NCBI RefSeq assembly: GCF_050467285.1
Contig: NZ_JBCMUN010000011.1
Location: 186,001 to 250,000, forward strand
DNA: 64,000 nucleotides
Source of the DNA: Paenibacillus_E oryzisoli_A
GTDB taxonomy: Bacteria; Bacillota; Bacilli; Paenibacillales; NBRC-103111
Direction: 5' to 3'
Shown here: positions 52,010-61,868 of the stretch, piece after piece
Layout: the number at the start of each line of letters is the position of its first letter
Position numbering within the stretch: the first letter of the stretch is position 1
Program-made: the position numbers and the translations under genes
The notes under the pieces: model-generated
Databases searched by the model: none
The model's input: only the letters and a program-made list of their open reading frames with translations
Told to the model about the DNA's origin: nothing

Positions 52010-53512
52010 TTATTTGACTTCATAAGATTTGAAAGGCTCCCAATCGGCAAATTGCCAATCCGAGCTATCGACTTTAACGCCTTTGGCTTTAACCTCTTCA
52101 GTCGTCTTTTTCAGCAACTGATTCTGTGCGTCGCCTATCTTTTTCAAGGCTTGCTTGACATCTGTAATTTGTCCGACCAGATAGCCTTCCAATATATCGG
52201 CGGGCTTTTCCTTCGGCAGCTTCCCGCTCATAGCCTCATTCACTTGAACCGTATTCAGATTTTTAATGAACGGGTGAGGGGCGAAAAAGAATAATTTGTC
52301 CTGTATGTCGAGGCCTTTCTTGAGATTCGCATCCTTGATCTCCACAGCCTGGTTGATTTCCGGAATCGGCGAGTAATTGATTTCGTTCGAGACGAGACCT
52401 TTGTAATATTCATCCATCATAAATTGCAGGAACAGTTTCACTTCGTTGAAGTGCTTCGTATTCTTACTGACATATAAGGCGGACTTCGGGTCACCGTTGA
52501 CTTCTTCATACATGGCTTTTCCGTCCTTGCTCGGCATCGGAGCCACACCAAAGGACTTGAATCCTGCTTGATAGAAAGTCGGCATTTCCCACAATCCGCT
52601 GAGTAAAAAGGCTGCCTGGCCGCCGCTGAACAGGGTGGCTGCTTCCGGCGGCTGGATCAGCAAGCTGTTGGGATGCAGCACGTTCTCATCCGACAATTTC
52701 TTCATGAACTGCAGCGTCTCCACGTTCCCATTCGTATCGTACACATATTGCCCGGTGTGCGGGTTTAGATGCGAATTGGGCAAAACCTCAGGCGTAATGG
52801 CCGAAGATAAATGCGCTATAATGTTGTTGACAAGCCAGCGTGCCTGCATGCCCATGACAACGCCGTAAGTTTTGCCGTCCGTCTTCTTCTCAACCTGCTT
52901 GCCCACCTTCAACAAGTCATCCCAGTTTTTCGGTATGTCCTGTTCGCCAAGACCTGCCTTCTGCAGCACATCTTTGTTGTAATACATGACATACCCGTCC
53001 CGGTGGTTCGATGTGATCGGGAAGGCGTAAATATTCCCGTCAATCATCGTCATGCCGGGAGTGAACATCCCCTTCTCGAACTTGATCTTTCGATCGCCAA
53101 TCACATCGTTCAAGCTGTGAACGACATCCAGAGAGTGCAGCTGATACAGCGGCAGGCTGGAGTAATTGGCGAAGATATCCGGCAATTCCGAGCCGGCAAT
53201 CGCCGCCTGCAGTTGGGGCAAATACTGGCTGGTCGCCACTTCCGTGTTTTGAACATGAATGTGCGGATATTTTGCTTCAAATTTGGCAATAGTTTGTTTG
53301 TTCAACTCCGCGAACTCCGGCCAACGCATCCACATCGTGATCGTGACATCTTCTTGCTTTTTCGTATTAGCGGCCGCAGAACCGGAATTGCTGGATACAG
53401 GAGCTCCCCCTTCCGCCTGGGAAGATCCTCCGGATGAACATCCCGCGAGCAGCAGCATCGCCATCATCGGCGCCGTGCAGCAAATGGAAATCAGCCGTTT
53501 GTTTTTCGTCAT
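52010..53512 (-). CDS. Extracellular sugar-binding lipoprotein (ABC transporter)
   Basis: 500 residues. Signal peptide with lipobox (LLLAGC, Cys at about residue 25) and a Ser/Gly-rich spacer, then a type 1 solute-binding fold (TITMWMRWPEFAELNKQTI ... PDIFANYSSLPLYQLHSLD ... WDDLLKVGKQVEKK). It belongs to the UgpB/MalE-like group and is not closely similar to the binding protein of the first operon. It delivers sugar to the two permeases that follow. Confidence 0.92.
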   Translation of the reverse strand: MTKNKRLISICCTAPMMAMLLLAGCSSGGSSQAEGGAPVSSNSGSAAANTKKQEDVTITMWMRWPEFAELNKQTIAKFEAKYPHIHVQNTEVATSQYLPQLQAAIAGSELPDIFANYSSLPLYQLHSLDVVHSLNDVIGDRKIKFEKGMFTPGMTMIDGNIYAFPITSNHRDGYVMYYNKDVLQKAGLGEQDIPKNWDDLLKVGKQVEKKTDGKTYGVVMGMQARWLVNNIIAHLSSAITPEVLPNSHLNPHTGQYVYDTNGNVETLQFMKKLSDENVLHPNSLLIQPPEAATLFSGGQAAFLLSGLWEMPTFYQAGFKSFGVAPMPSKDGKAMYEEVNGDPKSALYVSKNTKHFNEVKLFLQFMMDEYYKGLVSNEINYSPIPEINQAVEIKDANLKKGLDIQDKLFFFAPHPFIKNLNTVQVNEAMSGKLPKEKPADILEGYLVGQITDVKQALKKIGDAQNQLLKKTTEEVKAKGVKVDSSDWQFADWEPFKSYEVK

Positions 53513-53555
53513 TTTTCATCACCCCTGTATTATTTTGCATGTTGCATATTCAGTA

Positions 53556-53577
53556 TAAAAAAACCCCAAGAAGGGGG
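53556..53577 (-). terminator. Weak hairpin with T-run between regulator and binding protein
   Basis: Short stem CCCC/GGGG around CTTCTT and a following run of seven T on the minus strand. It would partly uncouple the two-component genes from the transporter genes. Confidence 0.5.
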
Positions 53578-53589
53578 AGGGTGAAAGTT

Positions 53590-54984
53590 TTAGCTTTGAT
53601 GTGGTGATTTTTTAGTTTGCCGGAATTCGTTGGGCGTCAGACCGTACGTTTTCTTGAAAAGTTTGCTGAAATAGCGAAAATCGGAATAGCCGGTTTCCAG
53701 GGCAATGTCAATCACCGTTTTATCCGATTGCATCAGCAGGTTTTTGCCGATTTCTATTTTCCGCGCAACCAACAAATCGACGAATTTTTTCCCGGTCTCC
53801 TGGCGAATCGTTTTGCTAATCGTGACCGGGTGCACATTCAACTGCGCCGCGATCGTATTCAGGCTTGTTTGGGGATCGGATGATTGCTCAAGCAACCTCA
53901 ATACCTGGGCGGTCAATCCGAGATTTTGAGCAACGACCGTGCATTCATGCAACGCCTTTAGGCCGTCCACGATAAAATGGGACATGCTGATTTTCAGCTC
54001 CTCCCAAGTGGCAAAGCCGCCGACCCATTCTAACCAGTGCATGACCTGTTCCTCCGTAACGACGCTTACCTCCTTGCTTGAGGTCATCACATTGTCCAGC
54101 GCCGCTATCAAATAAGCGCATTGCTTCTTCAGTTTGGAAGAGTGTAACGGTTCGGCCGACAAAAACCATTGCTCTAAATGTTCATGCAGATCATCGGAAT
54201 GCATTCCCTTTGCGTCCTTCAGCATTTGATCATGCAGCTTCTGCATCTGGCGAAGGAGCCTTTTCTCATAATCGCTTCCGTCTGCAGCAGCAGGTTGCCT
54301 TCTTTCGCCAAAGAAACGTTCATTCTGCCATTGTTCCTCCGCTCGACGCAATCGGGAGGCGAATTCGCTGCGATCATAGAACACATTGGATGCCCCCGGA
54401 TCAGCCGTTCTCACCTCTCCCCGATGGCGATCATTTACGTTAAACGTGAACACAACCTCAGCATCTTCCGATACGGGTTGCTCGCTCCATCGAATGACTA
54501 TGGGAGTTTTATCGTCAAACCAAGCTGCGATCTGCTTCGATTCAAGTTCTCCGATCGACAAAGAATGCCGCTTCAGCTCCCACACGCGCTCTTTCATGTC
54601 AGCTTTCCACCTGTCGATCAAGCGGGAATCCACAAGCTCAATCAACTCAATCAGTTCCTCCATCTGAACGGGCTTCAGCAAATAACGAACAGCCCCGTGT
54701 TGAATCGCTTTGCGGGCAAAATTGAACTCGTCATAACCGCTGATCAAGGCGATCTCCGTATGATTATTTTCTTTCTTGAGCATCGCCAGCATATCCAGAC
54801 CGGACAACTCTGGTATCATAATATCGGTAATTAGCAGCTCCGGCCGGATAAGTCTGATCGTGTCAAGCGCTTCGTAACCGCTTCCAACATCGAAAACCTC
54901 AATCGGCTTGTTCAATCGTTCCAGCTTGCGCACGATCGCTTCCCTGACGGTCTTCTCATCATCTACAACACATATTTTCATCAT
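53590..54984 (-). CDS. Response regulator with AraC DNA-binding domain
   Basis: 464 residues. Receiver domain with DDE pair, phospho-acceptor Asp in TDIMIPELSG (about residue 55) and Lys in LLKPVQM; then a middle region and an AraC-type HTH pair (LNTIAAQLNVHPVTISKTIRQETG; DIALETGYSDFRYFSKLFKKTYG). It overlaps the kinase stop by four bases (ATGA). Its target is probably the binding-protein operon downstream. Confidence 0.93.
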   Translation of the reverse strand: MMKICVVDDEKTVREAIVRKLERLNKPIEVFDVGSGYEALDTIRLIRPELLITDIMIPELSGLDMLAMLKKENNHTEIALISGYDEFNFARKAIQHGAVRYLLKPVQMEELIELIELVDSRLIDRWKADMKERVWELKRHSLSIGELESKQIAAWFDDKTPIVIRWSEQPVSEDAEVVFTFNVNDRHRGEVRTADPGASNVFYDRSEFASRLRRAEEQWQNERFFGERRQPAAADGSDYEKRLLRQMQKLHDQMLKDAKGMHSDDLHEHLEQWFLSAEPLHSSKLKKQCAYLIAALDNVMTSSKEVSVVTEEQVMHWLEWVGGFATWEELKISMSHFIVDGLKALHECTVVAQNLGLTAQVLRLLEQSSDPQTSLNTIAAQLNVHPVTISKTIRQETGKKFVDLLVARKIEIGKNLLMQSDKTVIDIALETGYSDFRYFSKLFKKTYGLTPNEFRQTKKSPHQS

Positions 54985-56792
54985 GCGTTCTTCCTCCTTT
55001 CAGCAGTCAAGATGATTTGGGTTCCTTCGTGCTCGTTGCTTCTGATCTCCATGCCGAAATGCTCACCATATGCCAAGAGGAAGCGGCGAAACACATTATG
55101 AATGCCGGTATGACTGTTGAAAAATTCGTCTTTATATTGACCCTTGGAACGAATTAGCTTCTCGTATTTATTGCGCACTTCGGGAGGCATCCCTTTTCCG
55201 TTGTCGCGAATTTCGATGACCAAGCGGTCGGCGTCAAATCGGATCTTGATTGCTATACGGAAAAGCGCCCCTTTGGTAAAGGAGTTTCCAGCGTATTTCA
55301 GCGCATTTTCCACAAATGGCTGGATGCTGAGCTTCATGATCTGTTCACTTAATGCGGCATCGTCAATATCCATTTCCGCTTCCATGTTCATTTGCGTGCG
55401 ATAATAGTGGATCTTGAGGAGATCCCTGATATTGCCGAGCTCCTCTTCGAGCGACGACCAGCCGCTATCTGAGCGAATATTGTAGCGCATCATACGGGCC
55501 ATCAGTTGAACCATTTCTTCCGCTTTTTCACCTTCGTGCTGGAAGGCGAATGCCCCGATCGTCTCCAGGGTGTTAAACAAAAAATGCGGATTGATATGGG
55601 CTTGCAACTGCAATAGTTCTTTTTCCTTTTCCCGCATTTCCGTCTTCTGCACCGTTTCCTCCATATGCTCCAAATTATCGAGCATGGCGTTGTACGAGCC
55701 AATCAGAAAGTCAATTTCTCCGACAGAAGCAGGCGGGACTTTCGTTGTCCATTTTTGTATGCCGAGCCTGACGATTGATGATTTTAGCCTTTCCAACGGC
55801 TTGAGAATCAATTGCACAAAATAGATGGCGGCAGCAAACGATATCATTAACAGGGAAAGGGCAATAATCAGCGTAAATTGCTTCGTCTGTTCCGTTCCCT
55901 TGACCATCACATCCAGCGGGGCGATGCCTACCATCGTCCAGCCATCAATCGACATCAGCCTGCTCGCCACTTGATAACTGCGATTTTCCTGATCAGCCAC
56001 ATACGTCTTCATCCCTCCGGAAGCGGCAGACGCCAGAACAGATGCGGAAATTGGATGAGAATCGCTCCCCTTCGTCAATTCGATTCGTTCTCCTGTTGCG
56101 GCATGATACATAACAACTTCTCCATATTGGCCAAAGTCCGATTGCTCGATGTTCGAAAACAACTGCTGCGGGTCCAGTTGTACGATGATCCAAGCATCGA
56201 ATGCATGGGTGTCAAAATTAAATACGGGCTTTACCAGCGATATCGTTTCCACGCCGCCGTTCTCAATATATTTGCTAGGATGAGGCGGTAAAAGCGCCGT
56301 ATCGGTCATCGTGAGCAGTCTGCGATAGGTGGGGTCTTGATCGAATTGGTATTGCATATTAACGATTTCATTGTGAGTCGTTTCATAGAACACTTTGCCG
56401 CGCTTATCCAGGTACAGGATTCCGGAAATATTGGCATTGGACTGTGTCATTTTTTCGAAAAACCCGCGAAAGTTTCTTAAATACCGCAATTGAGAAACCG
56501 TATCCTCATTAGGCACGTTCAAATATTTTTGGAAATCGAGGTCGATGTTTAGCGGATTTAACGACTGGTCGATGTTGGAAATTCGTTGATCAAGTTCGTT
56601 CGCCAGCAGGTTCACAATTTGCTGGGAAAGCAGCAAGCTCTGGTTTGTCGCCGAGCGAAACATCAAATATTGCGAACAGTAGCTGACAACCAGAATGGGA
56701 ATGATCGACATTGCCACCAATAACATCAGCATTTTCGTCTTTAGCGACCGCGATTTATGGAAGCGTTTGAAAAGCTTGTCCAATCTCAACAA
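54981..56792 (-). CDS. Sensor histidine kinase, YesM type
   Basis: 603 residues starting at TTG (AAAGGAGG seven bases upstream). N-terminal helix (about 20-45), extracellular Cache-like sensor, second helix (about 305-330), HAMP linker, then QAHINPHFLFNTLETIGAFAF with phospho-acceptor His, and the ATPase domain (VENALKYAGN, DNGKGMPPEV). It begins the second sugar operon and would sense its substrate. Confidence 0.93.
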   Translation of the reverse strand: MLRLDKLFKRFHKSRSLKTKMLMLLVAMSIIPILVVSYCSQYLMFRSATNQSLLLSQQIVNLLANELDQRISNIDQSLNPLNIDLDFQKYLNVPNEDTVSQLRYLRNFRGFFEKMTQSNANISGILYLDKRGKVFYETTHNEIVNMQYQFDQDPTYRRLLTMTDTALLPPHPSKYIENGGVETISLVKPVFNFDTHAFDAWIIVQLDPQQLFSNIEQSDFGQYGEVVMYHAATGERIELTKGSDSHPISASVLASAASGGMKTYVADQENRSYQVASRLMSIDGWTMVGIAPLDVMVKGTEQTKQFTLIIALSLLMISFAAAIYFVQLILKPLERLKSSIVRLGIQKWTTKVPPASVGEIDFLIGSYNAMLDNLEHMEETVQKTEMREKEKELLQLQAHINPHFLFNTLETIGAFAFQHEGEKAEEMVQLMARMMRYNIRSDSGWSSLEEELGNIRDLLKIHYYRTQMNMEAEMDIDDAALSEQIMKLSIQPFVENALKYAGNSFTKGALFRIAIKIRFDADRLVIEIRDNGKGMPPEVRNKYEKLIRSKGQYKDEFFNSHTGIHNVFRRFLLAYGEHFGMEIRSNEHEGTQIILTAERRKNA

Positions 56793-56839
56793 CGGTCAAC
56801 CTCCTTTCAGGATCCCCTCATCTCATCTGGAATGGCATA

Positions 56840-56869
56840 AGTATAGGTTTCCGTAATGTCAAACGTCAA
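56840..56869 (-). promoter_or_regulatory. Promoter of the second sugar operon
   Basis: -35 TTGACG and -10 TATACT on the minus strand with an 18-base spacer, about 48 bases upstream of the kinase start. Confidence 0.6.
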
Positions 56870-57039
56870 GAAAAACAACCAGCGCTAAATCTTTCTACAT
56901 TCCTGCTAAATTATTGGCATTGATTGGCTGCTGATTACATCCTAGAATTTTCACTAATTGAAGGGGGTGATCGGACTTTTAGAGGATGGGGTGATAGGCG
57001 CCTGCCGGAAATATATTTTACAAGAAAAGGGTGATGAGT

Positions 57040-59967
57040 GTGACAATTCTGAGAACTACATTCCTGTTTGCCAGTGCATTGCTTGTTTGTCTAGGTCTGT
57101 TTCTGTTTTCGAGCGGCGGAAATAGCACCGCCTATGCGGCATCCATATCCGTTCCCGATATCATGATCACCGAGATTACACCGGATACACGAACACTGGA
57201 TATAACCTCCGGTTCACCGGACGCATTCGAATTTATCGAACTCTATAATTCGACAAACACGGCAATCAATCTCAAGAATTACGAAGTTATCTATCAATGG
57301 TCCTCGAACCTAGAAACCCACCCGATTAACGCCGATATGATCATACAGCCAAACGACACGCTTGTGGTCTGGATCAGTTCCGTAGCTAGCGCAAGTTTGG
57401 CGGACTTCAATCGCAATTTCGGAGTCTCATTATCGCCATCCCAGATTTTCCGTTATATCGATGACGGGATGTCAAATTCACAAAGTCGGACATTGTTCAT
57501 AGCCGATCCGAACCACACGACCCTTAGCTCTGCCAGCTATACACCAACCGACGTCCATGAAAACAAAGGAATCATGTATGCATTCCCTCTTGATGGCGGA
57601 AGCGTTATGCGGAAAATATCGAATAACACGAATGCATCCCCCGGAGTCGCCCAAGAACAACAAGTTCCGCCTGTTTTACCACCCTTACTGATTACCGAAA
57701 TCACTCCTGACTCATTAAAAGTTGACGGAACTTCGGGTGCGCCGGATGCCTTTGAATACATTGAGTTATATAACACAACGGATTTTCCAATCCTTTTGCA
57801 AAACCATAAAATCGTTTATCAAAAGGAAAATTCGCAAGAATCATGGCCCATTTCGGCAAACATAACGATCAATGCCAAAAGTACAATGGTAATTTGGATT
57901 CATAAAGCAGACGGCACCGCAACATTGAACGACTTTAACCAAAACTATGGCACGACCTTAACCTCGTCTCAAGTGTATATGATTTATGACGACGGAATGG
58001 CCAATGACAGTGCGAGAACAATCTCCATAGCCAATTCCAGCGGCATGGCCATTAGCACGGCCAGTTATGTGCCGGCCGACGTACACGAAAACAAAGGAAT
58101 TGTTTATCGATTTCCCAACGACGGAAGTAACGTCATGAGAAAAACAGATAACAGTTCATTGGGTACACCGGGTTCGTTAGATAACGGTCAGGTACCGGCA
58201 GCCCAGCATGTTCCGACTGGGTTACAAGCGTCCCCCGGCACAAATCAGGTTGCTTTGTCATGGACCCCAATAACCGGGGCAGGGATTGCTTCCTATTCTA
58301 TTTATGTGAACGGCGTATACCACTCGTCGGTCCCGGTGAGCCAACACACTGCCAGTGTATCCGGGTTGGAAGATGACATGGCTTATGCTTTTCAGGTTTC
58401 ATCGGTGGACGCCTCGGGGCAAGAGTCTCTGAAATCCGACATCGTTACCTGCGCGCCGAAATTGGAAAGCATTACGCAAGAGTCGTACGTTCCCCCGCAG
58501 ACAGGGAGTTTTCCAGAATATGGCCGTTGGTTCAACGAAGCAACCCCGGTCGGTTATATACCGGGTTTAGCCCAAAATTTTGTTCCGCAAGGAATTGGTT
58601 ATGTATCCTCGGAAGACTGGTATTTAATATCTGCCTACCGTCAAGACGGGAAGCCCAGTATGTTGTCAGTCGTAGATGCTTCCACCGGGCAAAAGGTTAA
58701 AGCTATGTCCATCTATTTCTCCGACGGCAGACCCTACCCCGGCCATGCTGGCGGTGTGACCGTAAGCGCGTCCAATGTATGGATTTCTTCAGACGGCTAC
58801 TTGTATCGGATACCTCTTCAGGATCTTATTGACGTTTCCGACGGCTCACCTATCCATATCCAAGACAAATTTGCCACCGGCACAAGATCCTCCTATGCTA
58901 CTTATGATAATGGCGTGTTGTGGTCGGGTGAATTTCATAGCGGCACCGACTATCCGACAAATGCATCCCATACGTTAACGGCAACGGATGGAACGGTTCA
59001 ATCCGCCTGGATGACTGGGTTTATTTTGGATCCCCAAACCGATCGGATTCCTTCGGGGAAATTAGTGGACGAGAATACTCCGGTAACACCCGATTATATT
59101 CTTTCGACTACGGACAACATCCAAGGTGCTGCCATTGTTTCGGATCATCGTATCGTTTTAACCCAAGTGAAAGGAGGAAGACACACAGATTCCCTTATCT
59201 TTTCTTATACTCATTTTTTATCCAATCCCGCCGATACCCATGTCACCATCAATAGCAGTTCCGTGCCGGTCTGGTTTTTGGATAGCAACGCCCAAACCGC
59301 AGTGTTGAGTGTACCGCCTCTGGCTGAGGGGATTACGACATCAGGCCATAGCATGGGAATTGTATTCGAATCGGGCACATCCAGGTTTAAAGCTGACGGT
59401 AAATACCCGATCGATAGCATATGGCGCTTGGATACGGTACCGAAACTATTGATTACCGAAATAACTCCCGATTCTTTGAAAGAGAATGGCACTTCCGGTA
59501 CACCGGATGCTTTCGAATTTATCGAGTTGTATAACACAACCGATTCGCCGATCAATTTGGAAGGTTATAACGTTATCTACAAGACAGAATCCTCACAATG
59601 GAATTGGGAGATCGCCTCCAACAAAACGATTCCAGCAAAAGGCACTTTTGTCATCTGGGTTCATCAATCAAGCGTGAGCGCGACTCTGAACGATTTTAAT
59701 CAGAATTACGGAACCGCGTTAACAGCCTCGCAGGTATACCAGTACATCGATAACGGTATGTCTAACTCGTCCGCACGAACCATCTCGATAGCGGATGCAG
59801 ATGGGAATCCAATCAGCACCGCTTCCTATCTGCCAAGCGATATTCATGAAAACGATGGGATTCAATATCTTTACCCTCTAGATGGCAGCATTAATTTGCG
59901 CAAATCTCCCAGCAACACCCTCGCAACGCCGGGATCGGTTTCCAGCGAGCAGGTACCGGCTTGGTAA
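57040..59967 (+). CDS. Secreted lamin-tail-domain protein with an unassigned central domain
   Basis: About 975 residues with a signal peptide (ending near STAYA). Three lamin-tail (LTD) domains lie at about 40-205, 220-385 and 800-970, each with LLITEITPDS ... PDAFE(F/Y)IELYN and ending ENKGIxYxFP. An FN3 domain (395-475) is followed by a 300-residue domain (480-790) that starts FPEYGRWFNEATPVGYIPG and looks like a beta-propeller; I do not recognise it. No membrane or wall anchor is visible. GTG at 57040 is chosen from spacing to AAAAGG; ATG at 57034 and GTG at 57031 are alternatives. Confidence 0.82.
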   Translation: MTILRTTFLFASALLVCLGLFLFSSGGNSTAYAASISVPDIMITEITPDTRTLDITSGSPDAFEFIELYNSTNTAINLKNYEVIYQWSSNLETHPINADMIIQPNDTLVVWISSVASASLADFNRNFGVSLSPSQIFRYIDDGMSNSQSRTLFIADPNHTTLSSASYTPTDVHENKGIMYAFPLDGGSVMRKISNNTNASPGVAQEQQVPPVLPPLLITEITPDSLKVDGTSGAPDAFEYIELYNTTDFPILLQNHKIVYQKENSQESWPISANITINAKSTMVIWIHKADGTATLNDFNQNYGTTLTSSQVYMIYDDGMANDSARTISIANSSGMAISTASYVPADVHENKGIVYRFPNDGSNVMRKTDNSSLGTPGSLDNGQVPAAQHVPTGLQASPGTNQVALSWTPITGAGIASYSIYVNGVYHSSVPVSQHTASVSGLEDDMAYAFQVSSVDASGQESLKSDIVTCAPKLESITQESYVPPQTGSFPEYGRWFNEATPVGYIPGLAQNFVPQGIGYVSSEDWYLISAYRQDGKPSMLSVVDASTGQKVKAMSIYFSDGRPYPGHAGGVTVSASNVWISSDGYLYRIPLQDLIDVSDGSPIHIQDKFATGTRSSYATYDNGVLWSGEFHSGTDYPTNASHTLTATDGTVQSAWMTGFILDPQTDRIPSGKLVDENTPVTPDYILSTTDNIQGAAIVSDHRIVLTQVKGGRHTDSLIFSYTHFLSNPADTHVTINSSSVPVWFLDSNAQTAVLSVPPLAEGITTSGHSMGIVFESGTSRFKADGKYPIDSIWRLDTVPKLLITEITPDSLKENGTSGTPDAFEFIELYNTTDSPINLEGYNVIYKTESSQWNWEIASNKTIPAKGTFVIWVHQSSVSATLNDFNQNYGTALTASQVYQYIDNGMSNSSARTISIADADGNPISTASYLPSDIHENDGIQYLYPLDGSINLRKSPSNTLATPGSVSSEQVPAW

Positions 59968-60032
59968 GATCAATAGCATACGAAGACTAGTGGCATTGAA
60001 CGCGGCGAAGCGCTGAGCACAAATCATCCCCG

Positions 60033-60076
60033 AACCGCCCCATCCCTTACAGATCTAGGGTTGAGGCGGTTTGTGT
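60033..60076 (+). terminator. Terminator after the lamin-tail gene
   Basis: Stem AACCGCC/GGCGGTT with an inner CCCT/AGGG pairing, followed by TTTGTG. It lies 66 bases after the stop codon. Confidence 0.6.
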
Positions 60077-60240
60077 ATCTACGAACTGTCGAAGCCGGGT
60101 TCAAGGAATGCGCTCCAGACTAGAATAGGGTGAGATGGCTAATATTGTAGAGAAGGAGGCTAAATTTATACTTTTTCTATGAATGAAAATAATGCCCTCA
60201 CCCTTTGTTGATGGATCTAGCACAATTGCTCGGAAAAGGA

Positions 60241-60268
60241 TTGGATCGGGCTGAGAATATGTTATACT
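60241..60268 (+). promoter_or_regulatory. Promoter of the small membrane protein gene
   Basis: -35 TTGGAT and extended -10 TGTTATACT with a 16-base spacer, ending 32 bases before the first proposed codon. Confidence 0.5.
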
Positions 60269-60299
60269 TATGTAACATTTTAATGGGGGGGCGTTTCTA

Positions 60300-60578
60300 A
60301 TTGATCTAGAAGCTATCGTAGATTTCACTATGTTAGTCGTAGCGCTTGTTGTTTCTATATTATTTGTGGTTTTAAGAGGCAGGAAGCTCAAGAATCGAAA
60401 AGTGTTACTCCTACAATCTATTGGATTGGGATTTATTTTATTTGTTATTGCGTCTTTAGTTTCCTTTTTTGTTTACACCGATGCATTAAATATACTTATC
60501 TTTTGGATCATTTATTTGTTAGCATTCATAATTAGCACTTTGATTAATATTGCCATCATTTTTTTAAGGAAACATTAA
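60300..60578 (+). CDS. Small two- or three-helix membrane protein
   Basis: 82 residues from the ATG at 60330, with helices at about 1-16, 27-48 and 55-78 and basic linkers (RGRKLKNRK). No ribosome binding site precedes that ATG. A G-rich site (GGGGGGG) lies eight bases before an in-frame ATT at 60300, which would add IDLEAIVDFT; ATT starts are rare but known. I annotate the longer form with caution. Function is unknown. Confidence 0.55.
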   Translation: MDLEAIVDFTMLVVALVVSILFVVLRGRKLKNRKVLLLQSIGLGFILFVIASLVSFFVYTDALNILIFWIIYLLAFIISTLINIAIIFLRKH

Positions 60579-60710
60579 GCCTATCACCTACCCTGCCTCT
60601 CGGGGTGAAGCCTTCCGCGCCCAGCAAGCGGTTCATGCGAAAAATTTCGCCGTCACTTATGATACAGTTCTCCCTATCACTCAATTGGCGAATTTAATAG
60701 CAAAATAAAA

Positions 60711-60742
60711 GACACCCAATTGGGTGTCATACTTAAGCTAGA
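60711..60742 (-). terminator. Terminator after the unknown/effector-binding pair
   Basis: Perfect palindrome GACACCCAATTGGGTGTC; a T-rich run follows on the minus strand. Confidence 0.8.
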
Positions 60743-60781
60743 TTCACCAAGCCAGATGCAGGCTAAGGGACGTTAATTGCT

Positions 60782-61249
60782 TCAATATTCTCCTTTAATA
60801 ACGAAGAACGAACCTCGAATGGTCCCAGCCAGCTTGGACTTCTGTCTTGCAAATTTGAACTTCTTCTCTTCCAATTCCTTAGGTACTTCCATCCCTTCAG
60901 ATAGCTTAAACCCTACGGCCCGCTTCTTAGGATCATCCACCGTATACAAGACGTTTACCGCTAGACCATCCTCATAAAAGACGAAGGCCCATTTAATATT
61001 TTCTACCTGAAAACGCGATGTTTCCAAAGGCTGAGCCGCAAACGCAATACCACGTTCTTCCTTCAAAACCCGATTCACATAATCAAGCGTCTTCTGGCTT
61101 TCACTGGCGGGTACGACCGTAAATTCGTGCTTATATTTGTTCATAAAATAACGGGCTTCATTCGCGCGCAGACCAGCCAGCGTTTCTGCTACTGGCGAGG
61201 ATTCCAGACCAACCATAGATACATTTTTAAAATCAACGATTAAGGACAT
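60782..61249 (-). CDS. Unrecognised protein downstream of the effector-binding gene
   Basis: 155 residues, soluble, with alternating strands and helices (MSLIVDFKNVSMVGLESSPV; KYKHEFTVVPASES; FYEDGLAVNVLYTVDDPKKR). The last 44 residues are duplicated at 49645-49785. AGGAGG lies eight bases before the ATG. It follows the effector-binding gene by 28 bases, so they share an operon. Possibly a stress or ligand-binding protein; no family recognised. Confidence 0.75.
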   Translation of the reverse strand: MSLIVDFKNVSMVGLESSPVAETLAGLRANEARYFMNKYKHEFTVVPASESQKTLDYVNRVLKEERGIAFAAQPLETSRFQVENIKWAFVFYEDGLAVNVLYTVDDPKKRAVGFKLSEGMEVPKELEEKKFKFARQKSKLAGTIRGSFFVIKGEY

Positions 61250-61277
61250 GCCATATTCCTCCTGCTAGCTAATTTTG

Positions 61278-61760
61278 TTACTTCTCCACAACCGGAACCC
61301 ACATTTCACCATATACAGAGCCGTCTCGCTGTCCCATCTCAACCGTTGCATTGGGCCCGCCAACATAGGCGTAACGATCAGCTGCCGGCAACACTTGACC
61401 AAAGGCAATGCCCGTAAGCACACTGCTCAACTCATCAGCCGTCCGCCCCTCACCTTTCACGATGAGATATTGTCCCTTAGGGAATTGGATCACTCTGTGT
61501 TCTTCCGGTACCGATGAATCTGTCATGACGCCAGCATAATACATCATCTTGTGATTGACCGCTTCATTTACAGCAAAGATGTAGTCGTTCGCAGCAATGG
61601 CCTTTAACGTGTCGAGCCGTCCATCCTGCTCCACAGACCTCCAGAAGTTTTCCTTCTCCTTGTTGATACCGGCATAATCCGTGTAATCGCTCTTCAGCTC
61701 CGTTCCAATCCCAAGAACAATAAAGCTGTCTTTTTCCTCAAAAGTATAGGTTGCCATCAT
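61278..61760 (-). CDS. GyrI-like (effector-binding) domain protein
   Basis: 160 residues with the pattern of the bacterial transcription activator effector-binding/GyrI-like fold: AVNHKMMYYAGVMTD, HRVIQFPKGQYLIVKGEG and a closing YGEMWVPVVEK. Such standalone domains bind drugs or small hydrophobic molecules, and GyrI binds gyrase. AAAGGAG precedes the ATG. Its promoter region contains one of the two 27-base operators. Confidence 0.8.
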   Translation of the reverse strand: MMATYTFEEKDSFIVLGIGTELKSDYTDYAGINKEKENFWRSVEQDGRLDTLKAIAANDYIFAVNEAVNHKMMYYAGVMTDSSVPEEHRVIQFPKGQYLIVKGEGRTADELSSVLTGIAFGQVLPAADRYAYVGGPNATVEMGQRDGSVYGEMWVPVVEK

Positions 61761-61816
61761 TCAAGCTCCTTTGTTAATTGATATATTGATTCACTTCATA
61801 GATTCATCATAACCAT

Positions 61817-61843
61817 AAATCATATCAAAATATGATACTGTTT
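61817..61843. promoter_or_regulatory. Shared 27-base operator, copy 1
   Basis: Matches the site at 62366-62392 in 25 of 27 positions. It contains the inverted repeat ATCATAT-CAAA-ATATGAT followed by ACTGTTT. It lies upstream of the effector-binding gene. Confidence 0.75.
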
Positions 61844-61868
61844 AAAAGGCGACCGCATTGTGCTCCCA

